A DNA stretch of 64,000 nt from NCBI RefSeq assembly GCF_000802185.1, contig NZ_KN676113.1:3262856-3326855 (forward strand), in the 5' to 3' direction. Position numbers and translations under genes: made by a program. The notes under the pieces are model-generated. The model was not told the origin of the DNA, did no database searches, and saw only the letters and a list, made by a program, of their open reading frames with translations. Shown piece after piece: positions 54,364 to 62,984 of the stretch. This stretch comes from Belnapia sp. F-4-1 (GTDB lineage Bacteria; Pseudomonadota; Alphaproteobacteria; Acetobacterales; Acetobacteraceae). The stretch's first letter is position 1. Every line of letters starts with the position of its first letter.

Positions 54364-55266
54364 GTGACCGAGACCATGCCCCCCGGCCAGGACCCCGCCG
54401 CGCATCGCTTGGCCGAGCCCGCCCGCCTCTGGTTCGAGAGCCTGCGCGACCGGATCTGTGCCGATTTCGAATCGATCGAGCGGGAGTGCGACACGGGCCC
54501 CCATGCCGGCATGCCGCCCGGCCGGTTCGAGCGCACCGCCTGGACGCGGGAGGGCGGCGGCGGCGGGGTCATGGCGGTGATGAAGGGCCGGGTCTTCGAG
54601 AAGGTCGGGGTCAACTGCTCCACCGTCCATGGCGAGTTCTCTCCGGAATTCCGCAAGCAGATCCCAGGTGCCGAGGCGGATCCGCGCTTCTTCGCCACCG
54701 GCATCTCCCTCGTCGCCCACATGCGCAGCCCGCGGGTGCCGGCGGCGCATATGAACACCCGCTTCCTCTCCACCTCCCGCGCCTGGTTCGGCGGCGGCGG
54801 CGACCTCACCCCAATGGCGCTCGACGCCCCCGAATCGGGGGAGGACGCCGTTCGCTTCCACGCCGCCTACCGGGCGGCCTGCGACCGCCACGATCCCGGC
54901 TACTACCCGCGCTTCAAGGCTTGGTGCGACGAGTATTTCTGGCTCCCCCACCGGGGCGAGGCGCGCGGGCTCGGCGGCATCTTCTTCGACTGGCTCGGCG
55001 ACCGGACGCCCGGCCATGGGGCGGATCGGGACTTCGAGTTCGTCAAGGATGTCGGCCTCGCCTTCCTGGAGAGCTACCCGGCCATCATCCGCCACCGGAT
55101 GCGCGAGCCCTGGACGCCGGCCGAGCGCGAGCATCAGCTCATCCGCCGCGGCCGCTACGTGGAATTCAATCTGCTCCACGACCGCGGCACGCTGTTCGGC
55201 TTGAAGACCGGCGGGAATGTGGAGGCGATCCTCATGTCCCTGCCGCCGGAAGCGAAATGGCCCTGA
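54364..55266 (+). CDS. hemF: oxygen-dependent coproporphyrinogen III oxidase
   Basis: 300 residues. Motifs [79 protein letters not shown] and [17 protein letters not shown]. It turns coproporphyrinogen III into protoporphyrinogen IX using O2. GTG at 54364 has a purine-rich GGAGAGG before it. ATG at 54376 is an alternative. It diverges from petABC across 221 bases that must hold both promoters. I saw no FNR box there. Confidence 0.93.
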   Translation: MTETMPPGQDPAAHRLAEPARLWFESLRDRICADFESIERECDTGPHAGMPPGRFERTAWTREGGGGGVMAVMKGRVFEKVGVNCSTVHGEFSPEFRKQIPGAEADPRFFATGISLVAHMRSPRVPAAHMNTRFLSTSRAWFGGGGDLTPMALDAPESGEDAVRFHAAYRAACDRHDPGYYPRFKAWCDEYFWLPHRGEARGLGGIFFDWLGDRTPGHGADRDFEFVKDVGLAFLESYPAIIRHRMREPWTPAEREHQLIRRGRYVEFNLLHDRGTLFGLKTGGNVEAILMSLPPEAKWP

Positions 55267-55330
55267 CAGGCGCATTGCCGCCTCCCGCCGCCCTGGTCCA
55301 GGCTGGGGCGGAATACCGAGGAGACGCCCG

Positions 55331-56311
55331 ATGCGCGCAGTCTGGTACGACCGGCAAGGCCCAGCCGGCGAGGTTCTGACCTATGGCGAGTTGCCGACGC
55401 CGAGCCCGGGGCCGGGCGAGGTGCTGGTCCGCCTCGCCACCTCCGGCGTCAACCCCTCCGACTGGAAGAGCCGCAGCGGCCGCGGCCGGCCGATGGCCTT
55501 CCCCCGCGTCATCCCCCACAGCGACGGCGCCGGCCATGTCGAGGCGGTGGGGGAGGGGGTGCCGCGCCAGCGCATCGGCCAGCGGGTCTGGATCTGGAAC
55601 GGCCAATGGAAGCGGCCCTTCGGTACCGCCGCGGAATACATCGCCCTGCCGTCGGAGCAGGCGGTGCCCTTGCCCGAGCATACCGGCTTCGCCGAGGGCG
55701 CCTGCCTCGGCATCCCGGCGCTGACCGCCCTCCATGCCGTGCTGACCGATGGCGGGGTCACCGGCCAGCGGGTGCTGGTCACCGGCGGTGCGGGTTCGGT
55801 CGGCCACTACGCCATCCAGTTCGCCCGGCTGCTCGGGGCTGCCCAGGTCATCGCCACCGTCAGCGGCGAGGCGAAGGCGGCCCATGCCATGGCCGCCGGC
55901 GCCGACCATGCGGTGAATTACCGCAGCGAGGATGTCGCCGACCGCGTCCTGGCGCTGACCGGCGGCCAGGGGGTGGACCGGGTGGTGGAGGTCGACGTCA
56001 CCGGCAACGCCCCGCTGCTGCCGCGCCTCATGGCCCCGGGCGGGGTCTGCGCCGCCTATGGCGCGAACGGCGCCGAGGCGGCGGTCAATTTCGGCGCCGC
56101 CATCCTGCGCGGAATCGCGCTGCGCTTCTTCATCGTCTACGAGCTGAGCCCGGCCCAGCGCGCAACCGCCCTCGGCGCGCTGACCCCCTGGCTGGAGCGC
56201 GGCCTGCTCCGCCATGCGGTCGCCGCCCATGCCCCGCTCGCCGACTGCGCCGCGGCGCAGGATGCGGTGGAGAAGGGCGCCTATATCGGCAACCTCGTGC
56301 TGGATTGCTGA
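55331..56311 (+). CDS. NADPH:quinone reductase-like MDR oxidoreductase
   Basis: 326 residues, zinc-free MDR. GroES-like part SGVNPSDWKSRSGRGRPMAFP and VIPHSDGAGHVEAVGEGV. Rossmann part VLVTGGAGSVGHYAIQFARLLGA and GADHAVNYRSEDV. Likely reduces quinones or activated alkenes with NADPH. Starts after GAGG, 64 bases from hemF. Ends in a hairpin shared with the antiporter gene (56307-56325). Confidence 0.88.
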   Translation: MRAVWYDRQGPAGEVLTYGELPTPSPGPGEVLVRLATSGVNPSDWKSRSGRGRPMAFPRVIPHSDGAGHVEAVGEGVPRQRIGQRVWIWNGQWKRPFGTAAEYIALPSEQAVPLPEHTGFAEGACLGIPALTALHAVLTDGGVTGQRVLVTGGAGSVGHYAIQFARLLGAAQVIATVSGEAKAAHAMAAGADHAVNYRSEDVADRVLALTGGQGVDRVVEVDVTGNAPLLPRLMAPGGVCAAYGANGAEAAVNFGAAILRGIALRFFIVYELSPAQRATALGALTPWLERGLLRHAVAAHAPLADCAAAQDAVEKGAYIGNLVLDC

Positions 56312-56325
56312 CCAGGCCGGTCAGC
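56307..56325. terminator. short hairpin spanning two convergent stop codons
   Basis: GCTGACC (56307-56313) and GGTCAGC (56319-56325) with a 5-base loop. The stop codons of the MDR gene (TGA) and the antiporter gene (TCA on the plus strand) both lie in the arms. It is a weak terminator at best. Confidence 0.4.
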
Positions 56326-57850
56326 CCTCGGGCCGGGCCTTCAGGTCGCGGATGCGCGGGTCGGCGGTGAGGTCGAGGAGGTCGATCTCCTCCTCGATGA
56401 CATGGAAGGCGTCGTCGCCGATCGTCCCGTAGGAGCGGAGCGCGGCCAGCACCCGCCGCTGCGCCGCCACCGCCTGGCGTTGCAAGCCGGCGAGATCCTC
56501 GCCGCCGCCCTCCGCCGGGCTCAGCCGGGCGAGATATTCCCGCTGCAGCACCTCCGCCGCCCGGCCCGGTGGGGCGGCGTGCAGCACCTCGAGTGCTGCC
56601 CGCGCCGTCGCCTGTCGGGCCAGCGCCACCTCCCGCTCCACCCCGCCGTCATCCGGCAGGCCGAGCCGCTCCAGCAGCCAGCGCAGGCTGAGCCCCTGCA
56701 GCACCAGGGTCACCAGCGCCACGGCGAAGGCGGTCAGCAGGATCAGGTCGCGGTAGGGAAAGTCTTCCGGCAGGGCCAGCGCCGCGGCCAGGGTGACGAT
56801 CCCGCGCATGCCGCACCAGGATATGACGATGCCGCCCGCTATGGTCGGTGACCGCTCGGTCCGCTTGCCCAGGCGGGCGACGAAGACATAGCCCATCACC
56901 CAGGCGAAGCGCATGAGGATGACGACGGCGCAGGCGGCCGCGGCGAAGCCGACATCGCGCCACTGCCACCCGCCCAGCCGGTCGAGGATGCCGCGCAGCT
57001 GCAACCCGATGAGGATGAAGGCCAGCAGGTTGAGGACGAAGACCGCCACCTCCCAGACCGCATAGCTGGCGATTCGCTCCTTGCCCCCTATCCGTGACGG
57101 CGCCAGGCGGGCGATCGTCATCGCATAGGCCACCATGGTGATGATGGCCGAAAGGCCCAGCCGCTCCGCCAGCAGCCAGACCGCGAAGGTGCCGAGGAAC
57201 TGCACCAGCACGGCAACCGCCAGGTCCTCCCTGTGCATCGACAGCCTGAGCCAGACCCAGGCGGCGGCGATGCCGAACAGCGCCCCGCCGCCGCAGGTCA
57301 GCAGCAGCAGCGGCACCACCTGCCAGCCGCTTACCGCCCCGCCCATGGCGGCGCCGACCGCGACGCGGAACAGCAGCAGCGCCGTCGCGTCGTTCAGCAG
57401 GCTCTCGCCTTCCAGGATCACCAGCACCCGGTGCGGTGGCCGCAGCTGCCGCAGCACCGCCGCCGCGGCCGAGGCATCGGGCGGCGCCACGATGGCCCCG
57501 AGCGCGATCGCCGCGGCCCAGGGCAGGCCCGGCTCGATCAGCCGCGCCACCCAGGCGACGGCGAAGGCGGTGCAGAGCACGCAGACCAGCACCAGCCCGC
57601 CGACCGGCCGCCAGTTGGCCTTCAGGTCGCGCGGCGAGGCATCGTAGGCGGCATCGAGCAGCGTCGGCGCGACGAAGAGGGCCAGCGCCAGCTCCGGATC
57701 GAGGGTGACCTCCGGCAGCCCGGGCACCAGCGCGCCGCCGGTGCCGGCGAGCGCCAGCAGCGCCGGATAGGGCGCGCGCAGCCGCTTCGCCAGCGTCGCC
57801 AGCAACGCGCCGGCCAGCAGCAGGAGGATGACCGTCTCGAAGATCAGCAT
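56321..57850 (-). CDS. CPA1-family Na+/H+ antiporter (NhaP-type)
   Basis: 509 residues. About 12 helices up to residue 400, then a cytoplasmic tail. The ion-site ND pair of the family lies in ESLLNDATALLLF, preceded by GAIVAPPDASAAAAVLRQL. The late helix region SWCGMRGIVTLAAALALP is also conserved. It exchanges Na+ or K+ for protons across the inner membrane. GGAAAGG lies before the ATG. Confidence 0.93.
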   Translation of the reverse strand: MLIFETVILLLLAGALLATLAKRLRAPYPALLALAGTGGALVPGLPEVTLDPELALALFVAPTLLDAAYDASPRDLKANWRPVGGLVLVCVLCTAFAVAWVARLIEPGLPWAAAIALGAIVAPPDASAAAAVLRQLRPPHRVLVILEGESLLNDATALLLFRVAVGAAMGGAVSGWQVVPLLLLTCGGGALFGIAAAWVWLRLSMHREDLAVAVLVQFLGTFAVWLLAERLGLSAIITMVAYAMTIARLAPSRIGGKERIASYAVWEVAVFVLNLLAFILIGLQLRGILDRLGGWQWRDVGFAAAACAVVILMRFAWVMGYVFVARLGKRTERSPTIAGGIVISWCGMRGIVTLAAALALPEDFPYRDLILLTAFAVALVTLVLQGLSLRWLLERLGLPDDGGVEREVALARQATARAALEVLHAAPPGRAAEVLQREYLARLSPAEGGGEDLAGLQRQAVAAQRRVLAALRSYGTIGDDAFHVIEEEIDLLDLTADPRIRDLKARPEG

Positions 57851-57921
57851 GCGGCACCTTTCCCGGCGAGGGCTCTGCGGTCATCTTGCCCTGGCGAAAC
57901 CGAATCCGGGAGAGAACCAAC

Positions 57922-58899
57922 ATGATCCGCCGCCGCGCCCTGCTCGCGGGCGCACCGGGCCTGCTCGCCGCCCCCGCCCTGGCCCAGCCCCTCGGCGATT
58001 GGCCGAACCGGCCGATCCGAGCCATCATCCCCTGGCCGCCCGGTGGCTCGACCGATGTGCTGGCACGCCTGGTCTGCGAGCAACTCGGCCAGAAGCTCGG
58101 CCAGAATTACGTGCTGGAGAACCGCCCTGGCGCCGGCGGCAACATCGGCATGGAAGCGATCGCGAAATCCGCGCCGGACGGCTATACCCAGGGCCCGGCG
58201 ACCATCGCCAACCTTTCCATCGCGCAATTCCTCTACTCGCGGCTGCCCTTCGACCCGGAGAAGGACTTCTCGGTCATCTCCATGCATTGGGAGCTGCCGA
58301 ACGTGCTGGTGGCGCCGGCGCAATTCTGCCCCGCCAACAATGCCCGCGAATTCATCGAATGGGCCCGCGCCCGGACGAACGGCGTCTCCTTCGGCAGCCC
58401 GGGGGTCGGGACCACGGCGCATCTCTGCGGCAGCATGTTCTGCGACCGGCAGAAGATCGACGGCCAGCATGTCCCTTTCCGCGGCGCGGCGCAGATCATC
58501 CCGGCTATGCTGGCGGGCGACCTGACCTTCGCCATCGACAACTTGGCCAGCTACATCCCGGTGATCCAGGAAGGCCGGATGAAGGCCTTCGCCGTGACCA
58601 GCCCGCAGCGCTGGCCCTCCCTGCCGAACATCGCGACCATGGGCGAGGCCGGTATACCTGACTTCACCGTCACCTCCTGGTGCGCCTGGGTCGGCCCGGC
58701 GGGAATGCCGCGGCCGATCGTCGAGCGGGTGAATGCGGCGATGAAGGAGGTGGCGGAGGACCCCGCCATGCAGCGGCGCTTCGAGCAGACCGGCGCCCGC
58801 TGCGTCTGGAGCACGCCGGAGGATGCGGTGAAGCACGCCGCGAGCCAGCGGCCGATGCTCAAGGAGATGGTCCGCATCTCCGGCGCCCGTATGGACTGA
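57922..58899 (+). CDS. Bug/TctC-type receptor
   Basis: 325 residues. Arg-rich signal (MIRRRALLAGAPGLLAAPALA), then PIRAIIPWPPGGSTDVLARLVCE, LENRPGAGGNIG, DGYTQGP and VPFRGAAQIIPAML. Four cysteines are in the mature part, more than usual for the family. GGGAGAG precedes the ATG. It is transcribed alone. The ligand is unknown. Confidence 0.9.
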   Translation: MIRRRALLAGAPGLLAAPALAQPLGDWPNRPIRAIIPWPPGGSTDVLARLVCEQLGQKLGQNYVLENRPGAGGNIGMEAIAKSAPDGYTQGPATIANLSIAQFLYSRLPFDPEKDFSVISMHWELPNVLVAPAQFCPANNAREFIEWARARTNGVSFGSPGVGTTAHLCGSMFCDRQKIDGQHVPFRGAAQIIPAMLAGDLTFAIDNLASYIPVIQEGRMKAFAVTSPQRWPSLPNIATMGEAGIPDFTVTSWCAWVGPAGMPRPIVERVNAAMKEVAEDPAMQRRFEQTGARCVWSTPEDAVKHAASQRPMLKEMVRISGARMD

Positions 58900-58917
58900 G
58901 GCGCCGCTCCGCCGGGG

Positions 58918-59121
58918 TTACCGGTCCTGCTGGTAGCCCTGGTGGGTGGTGTTCTGCTTGATGTCGCCCTGCCGGCCCTGTTCGCCGAGGTTGCGGTCGC
59001 GGCTCGACTTCGTGGCCTCGGCTTGCTGGGCGCCCATGTCGCCCTCGGGGCTCTGGGCCCCCGGGCCATGCGGGCTGCGGTTGGCCGGCGGGACCGGCGG
59101 CAGATGAGCCTTGGATGACAT
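58918..59121 (-). CDS. 67-aa hydrophilic small protein
   Basis: Starts MSSKAHLPPVPPANRSPHGP and ends TTHQGYQQDR. Rich in Pro, Gln, Ser and charged residues, probably disordered, without membrane or signal segment. I recall look-alikes in Acetobacteraceae with no function. ATG at 59121. An upstream in-frame ATG at 59133 (MGDAM) is possible. Stop is 18 bases from the Bug gene stop. Confidence 0.62.
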   Translation of the reverse strand: MSSKAHLPPVPPANRSPHGPGAQSPEGDMGAQQAEATKSSRDRNLGEQGRQGDIKQNTTHQGYQQDR

Positions 59122-59227
59122 GGCGTCCCCCATTGTTAGCGTGTGATCCCCCTCAACGCCGCCCCGGCGCGGCGCGTTCCGCCGCCCGCCCCTGGTAATC
59201 CGCCGCGCCGCGCCGCATACCCCCGCC

Positions 59228-59878
59228 ATGCCTGCTTCCAGCACCGCGCCGCTCTGGCTCAACAGCCTGTTCGTGGACCACGCCCTGCTGCGCCTGGGCT
59301 GGCGGAATTGGGGGGTGGTGGAGGCCGGGCGGCTCTACCGCTCCAACCACCCGATGCCCTGGCAGCTCGCGGCCGCCGCCCGCCGCTTCGGCCTGCGCAC
59401 GGTGATCAACCTGCGCGGCGAGCGCACCGGCTGCGGCTCCGACCGGCTTGGCCGGGCGGCGGCGGCGGAACTCGGCCTCGTGCATATCGACGCCCCTTTC
59501 GAGAGCCGTGGCGCCCCGCACAAGGACCGCATCCTTCGTCTGGCCGAGATCTTCCGCACCATGGAGGAGCCGGCGCTGATGCATTGCAAGTCGGGCGCCG
59601 ACCGCACCGGCCTCGCCGCCGGCCTCTGGCTCCTGTTGCAGGGGCGGCCGCCGGCGGAGGCGCTGGCGCAACTCTCTCTCCGGCACGGCCATGTCCGGCA
59701 AAGCCGCACGGGCATCCTCGATGCCTTCTTCCTCGCCTATGCCGCAGCCCATGCGCGGGAGGGCAAGCCCTTCCTCGACTGGCTGCGCGACGATTATTCC
59801 GAGGCGGCGCTGCGCGAGGCCTTCCAGTCCCGCGCCTGGGCCGACCGGCTGGTGGACGGCATCCTCCGCCGCGAGTAG
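59228..59878 (+). CDS. dual-specificity/tyrosine phosphatase-like protein
   Basis: 216 residues. The Cys-x5-Arg loop is HCKSGADRTG (Cys120, Arg126), and the earlier RTVINLRGER matches bacterial Siw14/DSP-like phosphatases. An Asp in VHIDAPFESRG may be the general acid. Targets could be phosphoproteins, inositol phosphates or sugar phosphates. No signal peptide. The start has no clear Shine-Dalgarno sequence. Ends in TAG, two bases from the convergent gene. Confidence 0.85.
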   Translation: MPASSTAPLWLNSLFVDHALLRLGWRNWGVVEAGRLYRSNHPMPWQLAAAARRFGLRTVINLRGERTGCGSDRLGRAAAAELGLVHIDAPFESRGAPHKDRILRLAEIFRTMEEPALMHCKSGADRTGLAAGLWLLLQGRPPAEALAQLSLRHGHVRQSRTGILDAFFLAYAAAHAREGKPFLDWLRDDYSEAALREAFQSRAWADRLVDGILRRE

Positions 59879-59879
59879 G

Positions 59880-60965
59880 TCAGCCCAGCAGCCCGAAACG
59901 CACCGCCATCCGGTGGATCCGCCCGACGAGGAGGTTGCAGAGCACCGTTCGCGTCAGATGGAAGCCGAGCACCAGCGGCACGCCGAGCTCCAGCGCCTTG
60001 GCCGTCAGCGCCATCTCCGGCATGCCGCCCGGCGCCATGCCGAGGATCATCGCCGCATAGGGCAGGCCGGCCGCGGCCCCGATCCCGACGGCGAGCAGGG
60101 TCAACAGCAGCGACAGGACCCCGGCCGAGATCACCGCCGCGAGCGCCAGCCGGTGCGAGGCCATGAGGAAGCTCCGCGTCAGCCGCGTCCCGAGCGAGGC
60201 GCCCATCGCCACCTGGGCCGCGTCGATCAGCGGCACGGGCACGCCGGACGGGAGATGGCCGCTCGCGGCAAGGGCGATGCCGAGGGCACAGGGCCCGAGC
60301 ATCCACGGATTCGCCATGCCGATCCGTTGCAACGGCCAGGCCAGCACAAGCCCCGCCGCCGCCATGCCGATCAGCCCCGGCCACCAGGTTTCCGCCCGGG
60401 CCGCGGTGAAATCGGCGAAGTCGCCATGCGGCGCCAGCCAGCCGAGCAGCGGCGGGAAGGTCAGCACCACGACCAGGACGCGCATGGTCTGCGCCAGGGT
60501 GACAGTCGGGACGGAGGCCTTCGCCTCCTGCGCCAGCACCGCCATGACGATGACGCCGCCCGGCACCGCGCAGAAGAAGCCGGTCTGCCGGTCCGTCCCT
60601 GCCAGGCGGGTGAAGAGCTGCGCGACGACGAGGCCGGAGAGGATGGCGAGCACCCCGCCGAGCAGCATCACCGGCAGGGCGCCCATCACCGCCGCCAGCA
60701 CGGGGCCGGAGAAGGTGATGCCGAGCCCGAGGCCGAGGAAGACGAGACCCGCCGGCCGTGCCCAGCCCGGCATCGCAACCGGCCGGCTCCAGGCCAGCGC
60801 CGCGGTCGCCGTCATCGCCCCGATCATCCAGGCGAGCGGCACATGCAGCAGGTCCATCGCCCCGCCTCCGAGCGCCGCGCCGGCGGCGGTGACGAGCTGG
60901 GTGCGGAGCAGGGAGGGGAGACGGGTCAAGCGCGGCAGGGTCGCCCACGCCCAGGCGGAGGTCAA
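59880..60965 (-). CDS. AbrB-duplication family membrane protein
   Basis: 361 residues, ten or so helices in two similar halves: FLGLGLGITFSGPVLAAVMGALPVM versus LIDAAQVAMGASLGTRLTRSF. GFFCAVPGGVIVMAVLA and ILGMAPGGMPEMALTAKAL are the paired PGG motifs. Despite the family name it is a membrane protein, not a DNA-binding AbrB; some relatives were called ammonia monooxygenase by mistake. Probably a transporter. The start is TTG at 60965, without a good ribosome site, so the N-terminus is uncertain. Confidence 0.82.
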   Translation of the reverse strand: MTSAWAWATLPRLTRLPSLLRTQLVTAAGAALGGGAMDLLHVPLAWMIGAMTATAALAWSRPVAMPGWARPAGLVFLGLGLGITFSGPVLAAVMGALPVMLLGGVLAILSGLVVAQLFTRLAGTDRQTGFFCAVPGGVIVMAVLAQEAKASVPTVTLAQTMRVLVVVLTFPPLLGWLAPHGDFADFTAARAETWWPGLIGMAAAGLVLAWPLQRIGMANPWMLGPCALGIALAASGHLPSGVPVPLIDAAQVAMGASLGTRLTRSFLMASHRLALAAVISAGVLSLLLTLLAVGIGAAAGLPYAAMILGMAPGGMPEMALTAKALELGVPLVLGFHLTRTVLCNLLVGRIHRMAVRFGLLG

Positions 60966-61129
60966 ACCGCCGGGGCTTGTCGTTATTTTGAGACGGCCTT
61001 AACCCGGGATTCACCGCCGTCGCATTATCCCGCCTATCAGCCACCATCATCCCGCCGAACGCCATTCCCCCGATCGCCAGCCGCGGCCCGGACTCCTCCC
61101 ATGTCCGCCCGGCGGCATCCGTAGCGGCC

Positions 61130-61360
61130 ATGGCGCCGGACCCGCGGCCGATGGCGCAGCCCAACCCGAGCATGCGGATCGACCCCTCGCTTGGCATCGT
61201 GGTGATGGAATTCCGCGACCGCTCCGGCGCCATCGCCGCCACCTTGCCGACGCAGCGAGAACTGGATGCCTACCGCTCCGCCCAGCGCCGCGGCGGAGCG
61301 GAGCACCGCGCCGCCCAGCCGTCACCGCAGCCCACGCCACCCATGGCCGAACCCGCCTAG
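61130..61360 (+). CDS. FlaG-like flagellar protein, start uncertain
   Basis: 76 residues as called. The block MRIDPSLGIVVMEFRDRSGA followed by TLPTQRELDAYR resembles the C-terminal strand pattern of FlaG proteins. Coding style continues upstream in the same frame to about 61040 (IIPPNAIPPIASRG), but no ATG, GTG or TTG is found there. The true start may therefore be non-canonical, or ATG at 61130. Ends in TAG, overlapping the flbT stop on the other strand. Confidence 0.5.
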   Translation: MAPDPRPMAQPNPSMRIDPSLGIVVMEFRDRSGAIAATLPTQRELDAYRSAQRRGGAEHRAAQPSPQPTPPMAEPA

Positions 61361-61818
61361 CCGCCGTTCAGCGTCAGCGTCGCCCGCCCCTCGGGCTGGC
61401 CGGGCGACCGCGTGGTGGCGAGCGGTGCGATGCTGAGAACCTCCTCCTCGTGCCGCATCACCCGCCGCGCCAGCTTCAGCGCCTGGTAGCAGTCATCGGC
61501 TTCGGCGAAGCCCAGCGCCTGGCGCAGCATCTCCCGCGCCAAGGCCGAGGTTGTTGCCTGCTGGAAGTCGCTGATCAGCGCGCGCGCCGCCTGCAGGCCG
61601 CCCGCCCGCTCCTCATCCGTGCCGATATAGGCCGTCTGCAGGGCGAAGTAGATGCGGCGGGCCGGCGTCGTCGCGGCTTCCGGCGGCATGATCTGCTTGC
61701 CGAAAAGGAAGCGCGCCTTGGCCGCCAGCTCGATCCGCGTGCGGTTGCGGAAGCGGATCGGGGCGCCATTGACGACCATCATGTCGCCCTGCCGCAGTTC
61801 GAGCACCAGCGTGGACAT
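61357..61818 (-). CDS. flbT: flagellin synthesis regulator FlbT
   Basis: 153 residues. FlbT pattern LVLELRQGDMMVVNGAPIRFRNRTRIEL, then FLFGKQIMPPEAATTPARRIYFALQTAYIG. In Caulobacter FlbT binds flagellin mRNA and blocks its translation until the hook is built. AGGAAC lies before the ATG. flaF, its usual partner, is not seen in this window. Confidence 0.9.
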   Translation of the reverse strand: MSTLVLELRQGDMMVVNGAPIRFRNRTRIELAAKARFLFGKQIMPPEAATTPARRIYFALQTAYIGTDEERAGGLQAARALISDFQQATTSALAREMLRQALGFAEADDCYQALKLARRVMRHEEEVLSIAPLATTRSPGQPEGRATLTLNGG

Positions 61819-61903
61819 TCTTGTTCCTTTCGGCTCCGCGTGGCGGAGAGTTGGCGGATCGTCGCATGCGTCGCTTAACGCGGACTGAAACCCGGCACGC
61901 CCT

Positions 61904-62971
61904 TCAGCGCAGGTAGCTCACGAGGCTGAGGGAGGCGATCGTGCCGATCGCGTTGTAGCTGGCCTCGAGCGCGGTCTTGGTCGCCTGCATACGGGTCAGC
62001 ACTTCAGCCATGTCCACCTCCTCGATATCGGCGAGCTGCGCCTTCAGGGAATCGTGCATCTGGCCGTGGCGGGTTTGCATGTCGGTGAGCTGCTGCTCGG
62101 TCTGGCCGAGCGCGCCCTGCTCGTCGGCAAGCGCGTTGGAGGCACTCTGCAAGCCGTGGCGGATGGTATCCGCGAGCGCCTTGAAATCCTCCTGGGAGGC
62201 GGTTTGCGCCGGGGTGAGGGCGGCGATGCTCGCCAGGCCCCGCAACAGGTCCCGCGCCCAGGAGCCGGTGGTCTCCCCCGCCGAGGTCGCGGCCGCGTTG
62301 CGGTTGGCGAAGAGGCCGATCGGCGTCGCCGTGCCATCGGCCGAGACCACGCTCCGCCGCGGCTCGCCGCCGCCGCGCGACGGGTCGGCGACGAAGGCGG
62401 AGAAGGGGGTGACGCCGGTGCTGTCGTCGAGCGCCGCCGCCCTGGTCGCCGCCGCCACCGCCGCCGCATTGCCGCCGCCGAGCATGCCGATGGCCGTGGC
62501 GATCCCTGCCGCCATCCCGCCGGTCGGCAACCCGTCCGGGTCCGGCACCGGCGGATTGGCGAAGTCGCTGCCGCCGAAGAGGTATTCGCCGCCCTGCTGC
62601 GCATTCAGCAGCTGGCCCACCTCCACCAGCGCCTGCCGCGCCTGGCTGGCATAGAGCGGCAGCACGTCCGGGTTGTTTGCATCCAGCTTCACCGCGATGA
62701 CGGAGCCGAATTTTCGGGCGATGTCGGCGATCCGCCCGAGCGCCTGCTGCGTCGCCTCGGTGCGCGAGAGCGCCTGGCCGATCAGCGTGCCATAGGTGTC
62801 GCGCCGCGCGATCTCCGCCCGCAGGGAAAGCGCCCGCGGCAGCTGCGCGCCGAGATCGGCGGGCCGCTCGCTCTTCAGCCCGGTCGCCTGCTGCCGCGTC
62901 AGCGTCAGCAGCCGGGCGCGCAGCACCGCCGTGTCGGTGTCGAGCCGCCCGATGATGTCGATCCCCGGCAT
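61904..62971 (-). CDS. flgL: flagellar hook-filament junction protein FlgL
   Basis: 355 residues. Flagellin-like helical ends: ALGRIADIARKFGSVIAVKLDANN early, and a C-terminal coiled coil ending IGTIASLSLVSYLR. The LFGGSDFANPPV motif after the N-terminal helix (EYLFGGSDF) is the FlgL mark. A variable Ala/Gly-rich middle domain lies between. AGGAG precedes the ATG. It follows flgK by 13 bases in the same direction. Confidence 0.9.
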   Translation of the reverse strand: MPGIDIIGRLDTDTAVLRARLLTLTRQQATGLKSERPADLGAQLPRALSLRAEIARRDTYGTLIGQALSRTEATQQALGRIADIARKFGSVIAVKLDANNPDVLPLYASQARQALVEVGQLLNAQQGGEYLFGGSDFANPPVPDPDGLPTGGMAAGIATAIGMLGGGNAAAVAAATRAAALDDSTGVTPFSAFVADPSRGGGEPRRSVVSADGTATPIGLFANRNAAATSAGETTGSWARDLLRGLASIAALTPAQTASQEDFKALADTIRHGLQSASNALADEQGALGQTEQQLTDMQTRHGQMHDSLKAQLADIEEVDMAEVLTRMQATKTALEASYNAIGTIASLSLVSYLR

Positions 62972-62984
62972 CGGTCCTTCTCCT

